NCBI GenBank assembly: GCA_946496115.1
Contig: CAMMFK010000046.1
Coordinates: 1 to 12,071 of the forward strand
Origin: an uncultured Clostridium sp.
GTDB taxonomy: Bacteria; Bacillota; Clostridia; TANB77; CAG-508
Reading direction: 5' to 3'
DNA: 12,071 nt
Part shown: positions 7,378 through 11,094 of the stretch, piece by piece
Position numbering within the stretch: the first letter of the stretch is position 1
Layout: each line of letters starts with the position of its first letter
The notes under the pieces: model-generated
Seen by the model: the letters and a program-made list of their open reading frames with translations, nothing else
The model's database searches: none
What the model was told of the DNA's origin: nothing
Translations under genes and position numbers: made by a program

Positions 7378-7524
7378 TTACAATAATTTTTTTTTATTAT
7401 CTAATATTTCTAAATTTTTCTTACAGCGTGGACACCACAACAATACTTTCTCTATTTTATAGTTTGGATAAGCTTTTGCTATTAGTTTTCCACATTTTGG
7501 ACATCTAATATCTATTAAGAGCAT
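7378..7524 (-). CDS. Com-like small zinc ribbon protein
   Basis: A 48-residue protein, MLLIDIRCPKCGKLIAKAYP at its start, with Cys pairs at residues 8/11 (CPKC) and 31/34 (CPRC). The spacing, the RCPKCGKLIAK start and the CPRCKKN end match the Com family known from phage Mu, where Com binds the mom transcript and melts a hairpin that blocks its translation. Similar ribbons occur near portal genes in Firmicute prophages. It has an AGAGAGG binding site 7 bases before the ATG and its own near-consensus promoter directly upstream. The hairpin right after it, ahead of the portal, is a possible RNA target, which is inference. Confidence 0.8.
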   Translation of the reverse strand: MLLIDIRCPKCGKLIAKAYPNYKIEKVLLWCPRCKKNLEILDNKKKLL

Positions 7525-7540
7525 AATATACCTCTCTTAT

Positions 7541-7569
7541 ATAATATCAATTTAATTTCTTATTGTCAA
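7541..7569 (-). promoter_or_regulatory. Promoter for the Com-like gene
   Basis: The minus strand carries TTGACA (7569-7564), a 17-base spacer and TATTAT (7546-7541). The predicted start falls about 7 bases on, giving a very short leader that begins at the ribosome binding site. Confidence 0.75.
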
Positions 7570-7577
7570 TAAAACTT

Positions 7578-7608
7578 AAAAAAAAGCCTATTTTTTTAGG
7601 CTTTTTTT
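7578..7608 (-). terminator. Terminator after the large terminase gene
   Basis: A 12-bp stem AAAAAAAGCCTA / TAGGCTTTTTTT with a 6-base loop and T-rich tail. It can work in both directions. On the minus strand it lies about 110 bases after the terminase stop and upstream of the Com-like promoter. Confidence 0.88.
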
Positions 7609-7625
7609 AAGAAAGTTAGAAAAGT

Positions 7626-7701
7626 AAAATGATAAAATGAAAAATAAAATAAATAAAACAAAAAACTATTTCATATTGGGACAATTTAATTTTATCATTT
7701 T
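7626..7701. repeat. 13-bp perfect inverted repeat around promoter P1
   Basis: AAAATGATAAAAT (7626-7638) is exactly complementary to ATTTTATCATTTT (7689-7701), 50 bases apart. The right arm covers the -10 box of the promoter at 7689-7716. A pair of operator sites or a long AT hairpin are both possible. Confidence 0.5.
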
Positions 7702-7716
7702 TTTATAAAATGTCAA
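7689..7716 (-). promoter_or_regulatory. Promoter P1 directly after the terminase gene
   Basis: TTGACA (7716-7711), a 16-base spacer and TAAAAT (7694-7689) on the minus strand, beginning three bases after the terminase stop codon. A transcript would start near 7682 and meet the terminator at 7608-7578, so it would be a short RNA of about 100 bases unless read-through occurs. It contains no convincing ORF. Confidence 0.6.
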
Positions 7717-7718
7717 TA

Positions 7719-9497
7719 TTATATTCCTAAATCTTTTCTACTATAATGACTGTATGCTCCTACTCTATTATTTTCATTTTTTAAAACATTAGTAAATAGT
7801 GAAGCTAAGCTATCTGGAACGTCATCATGCTGTTTTCCTTGTTTTTTTAAGTTTTGACTAAATCTAAATAATTCATTTAAAAAATCATTATACATTCTAT
7901 TTCCTCTTATTGCATCTCTATATTTAATTAATAATCTATAAGTGCTTGCTAATGCTCCTTTTATCGCTCCTTGTTGTGCTAATATTCTGTCAAGCTTTGA
8001 TTTAGTTGTAGGTGCTTTACCTGAATCTATGTAACAATCATTTACACCTTTTTTCTTTAATTCTTCTTTTACAGCTTCTGCATACATATCTCCACCATTA
8101 TTTGCTTCAAAAAATACATAAGTTATATGATTTTCTATTATTTTTGCTACTACTTTAGGAATAGTTTCTTCCTTTGGTCCTTTACTGATATAAACATCTA
8201 TTAAAGGGCAATCTCCATTTTTATGTTCATCTACTATTGGCATAGATAAACTATCTCCACCACCCCATGCGACATCAACAGTCGCTACTGTTCTTTCATA
8301 TGTTTCATCTCTTTCATATTCCTTAAACTTTCTGCATTCTTCTTCATTAAATAATATTCCATCTCTTTCAATAGGATTTTGTTGTATTAAACACTCAAAG
8401 CTTACTGCATCCATTAAATCTTTATCTTCTAAAAACATTTCTGTTGTTATTGCAAATCCATATCCATAATTAAAATTACTTTCTCCATTTTCATTTAAAC
8501 CAGGTATTTTTATTATTTTTATTCTCTTACTATCTTTACTCTTATAATATTCAATTAATCTACTTAATGGATCATTTATGCTAAAAATAGTTCCAACAAG
8601 TAAAAGTTTACAATGACCTTGCATACGTTTTTTTAATGTTCCTGTAAATTCAGTCCATTTTTTATCCATTATATCTTTGTTACTTGCTTCTTCTATATCT
8701 TTTACTAGATCATCAATATATAATATATTATGTGCTCTTGTTCTACCTGTTATAGAACCATCAAATCCAGCACAATACAAAGAATATTCTGAATGTACTG
8801 TTGTTTTTTTGTCATTTCTAAAATCTAATGATAATGTTTCTGCACTTTTATAAATAAGATTTACTTCAGGAAATATTTTTCTGAAATTTCCCATTTCATC
8901 ATCATACAATGCCATTATACCATTATAAAATTTATCTTTTGCAATACTTGCTGAATAACTTACCATCATATTAGGTAAACTAGGATTGTTCCCTATTGCA
9001 AAAGCCATAAATCTTTTACCTGTTTCGGTTTTCCCAGTACCTTGCGGCATACTTATTGTCATTACTGCTCTATCTTTATAATAAAACTTTGTTAATTCCC
9101 AATTAACATAGTTCAAGACACATGTCCTTGGTGCTAGAAATTGCTTTGATTTCTCTATCCCAAATTCCATTGCTACTGCAAAATAATTAAATAAATATCT
9201 TGCTAAATAATAATAATTCTCTTGTAATATTTGATATAGTTTTTCTATCAATTTATAATCATTCTTATTTAACATTATCATTTGATTTAATCTTTCACTT
9301 AATATTATTGATATTTCTACACTTTCACTATATTTTAAATTATCTTTTTCTTCTACATATTCTACTTTAATTACTTTTTCATCTTTTTCTTTTTCGCCTA
9401 AATAATACCTTAATAAATTTAATTTCTCTATTCTCATTACATCATCCATATTTAATTTTAACTGTTCTCTTAAGGTTTTTATTTCTTCTTCATACAT
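7719..9497 (-). CDS. Terminase large subunit
   Basis: A 592-residue DNA packaging motor. The ATPase domain shows a Walker A motif MPQGTGKTE (about residues 150-158) and Walker B ILYIDDLVKD (about 258-267), followed by the coupling segment LLLVGT. The nuclease domain (RNase H fold) shows TVDVAWGGGDS with the first catalytic Asp (about 408), FFEANNGGD, and KQHDDVPDSLA with the last acidic cluster (about 557-562). A GTG at 9506 is in frame but lies inside the AGAGGTG binding site, so the ATG at 9497, 6 bases further, is the likely start. The N-terminal 120 residues before the ATPase are longer than in many relatives. No recognisable small subunit lies upstream in the usual place. Confidence 0.93.
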   Translation of the reverse strand: MYEEEIKTLREQLKLNMDDVMRIEKLNLLRYYLGEKEKDEKVIKVEYVEEKDNLKYSESVEISIILSERLNQMIMLNKNDYKLIEKLYQILQENYYYLARYLFNYFAVAMEFGIEKSKQFLAPRTCVLNYVNWELTKFYYKDRAVMTISMPQGTGKTETGKRFMAFAIGNNPSLPNMMVSYSASIAKDKFYNGIMALYDDEMGNFRKIFPEVNLIYKSAETLSLDFRNDKKTTVHSEYSLYCAGFDGSITGRTRAHNILYIDDLVKDIEEASNKDIMDKKWTEFTGTLKKRMQGHCKLLLVGTIFSINDPLSRLIEYYKSKDSKRIKIIKIPGLNENGESNFNYGYGFAITTEMFLEDKDLMDAVSFECLIQQNPIERDGILFNEEECRKFKEYERDETYERTVATVDVAWGGGDSLSMPIVDEHKNGDCPLIDVYISKGPKEETIPKVVAKIIENHITYVFFEANNGGDMYAEAVKEELKKKGVNDCYIDSGKAPTTKSKLDRILAQQGAIKGALASTYRLLIKYRDAIRGNRMYNDFLNELFRFSQNLKKQGKQHDDVPDSLASLFTNVLKNENNRVGAYSHYSRKDLGI

Positions 9498-9524
9498 TAT
9501 TTTCACCTCTTTTTTTAATATATC

Positions 9525-9558
9525 AAAAAAAGATAGAATTTTCTACTATTCTATCTTT
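9525..9558 (-). terminator. Terminator overlapping the end of the ribbon-helix-helix gene
   Basis: An 11-bp stem AAAGATAGAAT / ATTCTATCTTT with an 8-base loop and a run of seven T on the minus strand. The stop codon of the upstream small gene lies in the loop region. Ribosomes finishing that gene could hinder hairpin formation and allow read-through into the terminase gene. The same stem sequence recurs at 10571-10599. Confidence 0.85.
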
Positions 9559-9689
9559 TCTTCTATCATTTTTTCAATTATTTTATTCATACTCATATAT
9601 TTTCCTTCTTCTTTTGATTTATTACTTTTTTCTTTTATAAAATTATATGCTTTTTCATTAAGTCTTATTGTTGTTTTTAATTTCTTCAT
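9546..9689 (-). CDS. Ribbon-helix-helix protein (Arc/MetJ type)
   Basis: A 47-residue protein: MKKLKTTIRLNEKAYNFIKE, then EKSNKSKEEGKY, then MSMNKIIEKMIEEKIE. The short TTIRL strand followed by two helices, the second starting S-x-N-K-I-I-E, is the classic ribbon-helix-helix DNA-binding fold used by Arc-like repressors, which act as dimers with the strand in the major groove. It starts behind AGAGGT, 2 bases after the stop of the upstream gene, so it is co-translated. It ends in a terminator. A role as an operon repressor, possibly acting on the palindrome at 10126-10150, is inference. It could instead play the small terminase role, since no other candidate is visible, but it is shorter than usual for that. 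Confidence 0.75.
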   Translation of the reverse strand: MKKLKTTIRLNEKAYNFIKEKSNKSKEEGKYMSMNKIIEKMIEEKIE

Positions 9690-9690
9690 C

Positions 9691-9927
9691 TTACCTCTTT
9701 TCTGGCATTGATATAATTATATCATTTTCTTTACTTGTCATTATTACGTTTATTATTTTTCTAAATACTTCTGTTGCTTCCTCTTTGTCACTATATTTTC
9801 CTAAAGATACTGCACTTAAACTATTTGTACCTTCTATACAAAAAATTTCTGTTCCTCTTATTCTTATATCTCTACCATTACAATCAATTATCCCATCTTT
9901 ATCTTGATTTATTACTTTTATCTGCAA
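9691..9927 (-). CDS. Small conserved-type phage protein, unknown function (TTG start)
   Basis: A 78-residue protein, MQIKVINQDKDGIIDCNGRD at the start and IISMPEKR at the end. The pattern of an IKVINQD strand, a GTEIFCIEG strand, LGKYSDKEEATEVFRKIINVI helix and a final strand ending in MPE is shared by many small unnamed phage proteins of about 70-85 residues. An in-frame stop lies just upstream and no ATG or GTG precedes the fold, so TTG at 9927 is the only standard start. It overlaps the end of the upstream gene by 29 bases. Function unknown. Confidence 0.65.
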   Translation of the reverse strand: MQIKVINQDKDGIIDCNGRDIRIRGTEIFCIEGTNSLSAVSLGKYSDKEEATEVFRKIINVIMTSKENDIIISMPEKR

Positions 9928-10099
9928 GTTTTAATTCACTCTCCCTATAACATTCTCTTATTTTTATGTCTTCAAATTCTACAACATAAAAATTTGGTGT
10001 TTTTATTATTATTTTCCCTTTAAACCATTTATGTTTTCTTTCCACTACTTCATTTCTTCTGTATGTCCTTCTAGCATATACTTCTTCGCCTACTTGCAT
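9899..10099 (-). CDS. Small basic protein, unknown function
   Basis: A 66-residue protein starting MQVGEEVYARRTYRRNEVVE with an AAAGGAG site before the ATG. It is rich in R, K and E with short strand-like segments (WFKGKIIIKTPNFYVVEFED), suggesting a small SH3-like beta barrel, but no motif gives a function. First gene of the three-gene unit that ends in the terminator at 9525-9558. Confidence 0.6.
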   Translation of the reverse strand: MQVGEEVYARRTYRRNEVVERKHKWFKGKIIIKTPNFYVVEFEDIKIRECYRESELKLADKSNKSR

Positions 10100-10115
10100 G
10101 CTATTTCTCCTTTTG

Positions 10116-10150
10116 ATTATATATATTTACTCTAGCTAGAATAGAGTAAA
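10116..10150 (-). promoter_or_regulatory. Palindrome overlapping a possible promoter
   Basis: TTTACTCTA and TAGAGTAAA (10126-10150) form a 9-bp stem around a 7-base loop. On the minus strand a perfect TATAAT (10121-10116) follows, upstream of the gene starting at 10099, but I see no good -35 box. The palindrome covers the -35 region, an arrangement expected for an operator. It could also be a weak transcription stop after the tRNA genes. Confidence 0.4.
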
Positions 10151-10212
10151 ATGGTAACACTATGAAAAAATATACAAGATTTTATGTAGGGGTGCAATAT
10201 CTAGCATTTTGC

Positions 10213-10289
10213 TGGTTGCGTGAGCTGGACTCGAACCAGCGACCTCTAGCTTATGAGGCTAGCGAGCTGCCATCTGCTACTATCACGCT
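10213..10289 (-). tRNA. tRNA with CAT anticodon (Met or Ile2), CCA encoded
   Basis: The anticodon arm CTAGC-CTCATAA-GCTAG and T arm GCTGG-TTCGAGT-CCAGC are perfect. The 3' end reads TCACGCA-A-CCA and the 5' end AGCGTGA, so six acceptor pairs form and position 1-72 is an A-A mismatch. A 1-72 mismatch is a mark of initiator tRNA, but the three G-C pairs of the initiator anticodon stem are absent. The D stem pairs only with a one-base shift (AGC with GCT). An elongator Met or a lysidine-type Ile2 tRNA is more likely than an initiator. Phage genomes often carry CAT-anticodon tRNAs. Confidence 0.85.
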
Positions 10290-10376
10290 ATATATAAATG
10301 TACAGGATTTTAATTTTATTTTCGGAGGAGTCTCCTGTTTTCATACTCAACTCTTATCTAGGAGCGACCTAGCCAC
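10290..10376 (-). other. Structured 87-base spacer between tRNA-Trp and tRNA-Met/Ile
   Basis: Contains a 5-bp hairpin CTAGG-TCGCT-CCTAG directly after the Trp CCA, then ACAGGA and TCCTGT able to pair over about 25 bases, and a small AGGAGACTCCT near-palindrome. It does not fold as a standard tRNA and I see no T-loop. It may be a decayed tRNA or a small RNA. Confidence 0.3.
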
Positions 10377-10450
10377 TGGCATATCCTCTAAGATTTGAAC
10401 TCAGACCAATGGTTTTGGAGACCATTATGCTTCCATTACACCAAGGACAT
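10377..10450 (-). tRNA. tRNA-Trp (anticodon CCA), CCA end encoded
   Basis: The anticodon arm is ATGGT-CTCCAAA-ACCAT. The T arm is CTGAG-TTCAAAT-CTTAG with one G-U pair, and the acceptor ATGTCCT pairs with AGGATAT (one G-U), followed by discriminator G and CCA. The variable loop is only four bases. The D stem is weak, with wobble pairs. It reads the standard Trp codon TGG, so it does not signal recoding. Confidence 0.9.
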
Positions 10451-10570
10451 ATATATTAGCTTAACTAGAATCGCTTGTTCTTTACAAACAACACATGAAT
10501 AAAGACTTTATCTTTTTATCAGCTAGAAAGAAGGTGGAATCTTATTTATCTAGTATCATAAGATTTTTTT
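10451..10570 (-). other. Gene-free spacer with an AT-rich hairpin
   Basis: No ORF or tRNA is seen. An 8-bp stem AATCTTAT / ATAAGATT (10538-10566 region) lies next to the terminator of the RNA cluster; read on the plus strand it is followed by seven T and could stop transcription from that side. A second weak stem TTGTT/AACAA lies near the Trp gene. A promoter for the two downstream tRNAs should be here but none is convincing. Confidence 0.35.
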
Positions 10571-10599
10571 AAAAAAAGATAGAATTTTATATTCTATCT
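10571..10599 (-). terminator. Terminator ending the structured RNA cluster
   Basis: A 9-bp stem AGATAGAAT / ATTCTATCT with a 5-base loop, followed on the minus strand by a run of T. It lies 16 bases after RNA C. The stem is the same as in the terminator at 9525-9558. Confidence 0.85.
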
Positions 10600-10614
10600 C
10601 CATTTTATCTTGTC

Positions 10615-10739
10615 AAAGGTCTATTTTATTCGTTTTAAGAATATAAATTTGCAAATGCAAATATAATACCTATACAAATATAAATTTAAAATTTTAGCTG
10701 TAGTGGTCTTTCCCACCGTCTTATTGCTGTATGACCTTT
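10615..10739 (-). ncRNA. Structured RNA C of the ATACAGC family
   Basis: A 125-base element closed by AAAGGTC (10739-10733) and GACCTTT (10621-10615), a 7-bp stem. Directly after the 5' strand comes ATACAGCAATA, matching the motif in RNAs A and B. The body holds a small hairpin GTGG-GAAAGA-CCAC, a second TACAGC copy, and AT-rich repeats (AAATTTATATT twice; TTTGCA/TGCAAA), not a tRNA. Ends 16 bases before a terminator. Membership of the family rests on the shared motif and compensated stem; the body fold is unknown. Confidence 0.6.
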
Positions 10740-10761
10740 TCTATTTTATTTCTTTACTTTC

Positions 10762-10886
10762 AATGCTCCTAAAATTACTCGTACTCTAACCAACTGAGTT
10801 ATTATTCAAAAAATGGCTGAATAAGTTGGACTCGAACCAACGACATCGGGATTACCAGTCCTAATTTGTTTTGCTGTATGAGCATT
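10762..10886 (-). ncRNA. Structured RNA B: circularly permuted tRNA-Thr(GGT) in a Y-RNA-like stem
   Basis: In transcript order: AATGCTC (10886-10880); motif ATACAGCAAAAC; AAATTA; then the 3' half of a tRNA: GGA-CTGGTAA-TCCCG (10861-10847, anticodon GGT), variable ATGTC, T arm GTTGG-TTCGAGT-CCAAC, acceptor TTATTCA, G, CCA. After five T comes the 5' half: TGAATAA (10808-10802), TA, D arm ACTC-AGTTGGTTA-GAGT, A, CG. It closes with TAATTT and GAGCATT (10768-10762), which pair with AAATTA and AATGCTC. Rejoining the halves gives a 7-bp perfect acceptor (TGAATAA/TTATTCA), a perfect D stem and a perfect anticodon stem CGGGA/TCCCG, the last only across the junction between positions 28 and 29. The T-arm-before-D-arm order with 5' and 3' ends paired in place of the anticodon stem is that of bacterial YrlA Y RNAs; retaining a complete anticodon loop and CCA is unlike what I know of them. 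Confidence 0.85.
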
Positions 10887-10912
10887 TCCTATCTATTATT
10901 TTTATTTTAACC

Positions 10913-11019
10913 AAGACACCTTAAATGTTTCTTTGTTAGGAATCGAACCTAAAATACATAGTTTTGCAGACTATTGCCTTACCATTTGGCTACAAAAATT
11001 GTTTTGCTGTATGTGTCTT
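10913..11019 (-). ncRNA. Structured RNA A: tRNA-Cys body clamped by a Y-RNA-like stem
   Basis: AAGACAC (11019-11013) pairs with GTGTCTT (10919-10913), enclosing the motif ATACAGCAAAACA, a complete tRNA-Cys-like body and ACATTTAAG. The 3' strand resembles that of RNA B (ATTTWAGG before the closing stem). The tRNA part here is in normal order, so the clamp is joined through the acceptor ends and not through the anticodon stem. Whether the tRNA is cut free or stays in the larger RNA cannot be told from sequence. Confidence 0.65.
10928..10999 (-). tRNA. tRNA-Cys-like body (anticodon GCA), no CCA
   Basis: The anticodon arm is ATAGT-CTGCAAA-ACTAT, the T arm TTAGG-TTCGATT-CCTAA and the D arm GCC...GGC with the conserved GG. 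The acceptor ATTTTTG pairs with CAAAGAA with an A1-A72 mismatch and a U-G pair, making it weak. The base after position 72 is A and no CCA is encoded, unlike the Trp, CAT and permuted Thr units. Bacterial tRNA-Cys normally has U at position 73, so charging may be poor. Confidence 0.78.
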
Positions 11020-11065
11020 TCTCTAAGAAAACTTTATTAATGAATGTTTAATATAAGATAGATTT

Positions 11066-11094
11066 ATTATACTATAAATTTATTTTGACGTCAA
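11066..11094 (-). promoter_or_regulatory. Strong promoter for the structured RNA cluster, inside the vWA gene end
   Basis: TTGACG (11094-11089), a 17-base spacer and a perfect TATAAT (11071-11066) on the minus strand. The -35 box and spacer overlap the last codons and stop of the vWA gene. Start is expected near 11059, about 40 bases before RNA A. The three RNAs would then lie on one transcript of about 490 bases ending at 10571, separated by A/U-rich linkers of 22-26 bases. Confidence 0.8.

Noticed and set aside
9498..9506. GTG start for the large terminase at 9506
   Set aside because: The GTG is part of the AGAGGTG ribosome binding site; the ATG at 9497 has correct spacing.
10290..10340. 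Mini-ORF MKTGDSSENKIKILYIYI
   Set aside because: Only 18 codons with no ribosome binding site, between two tRNA genes.
10162..10398. Plus-strand ORF with the segment LRELDSNQRPLAYEASELP
   Set aside because: This is the well-known false translation of the antisense of a tRNA gene; the tRNA with CAT anticodon lies here on the minus strand.
10762..10886. tRNA-Thr interrupted by a group I intron, or two tRNA genes side by side
   Set aside because: An intron cannot reverse the order of the halves, the linker is only five bases, and no second D arm or T arm exists to complete separate tRNAs.
10615..11019. tmRNA or two-piece tmRNA
   Set aside because: No alanine-type acceptor with G3-U70, no tag reading frame and no pseudoknot series were found.
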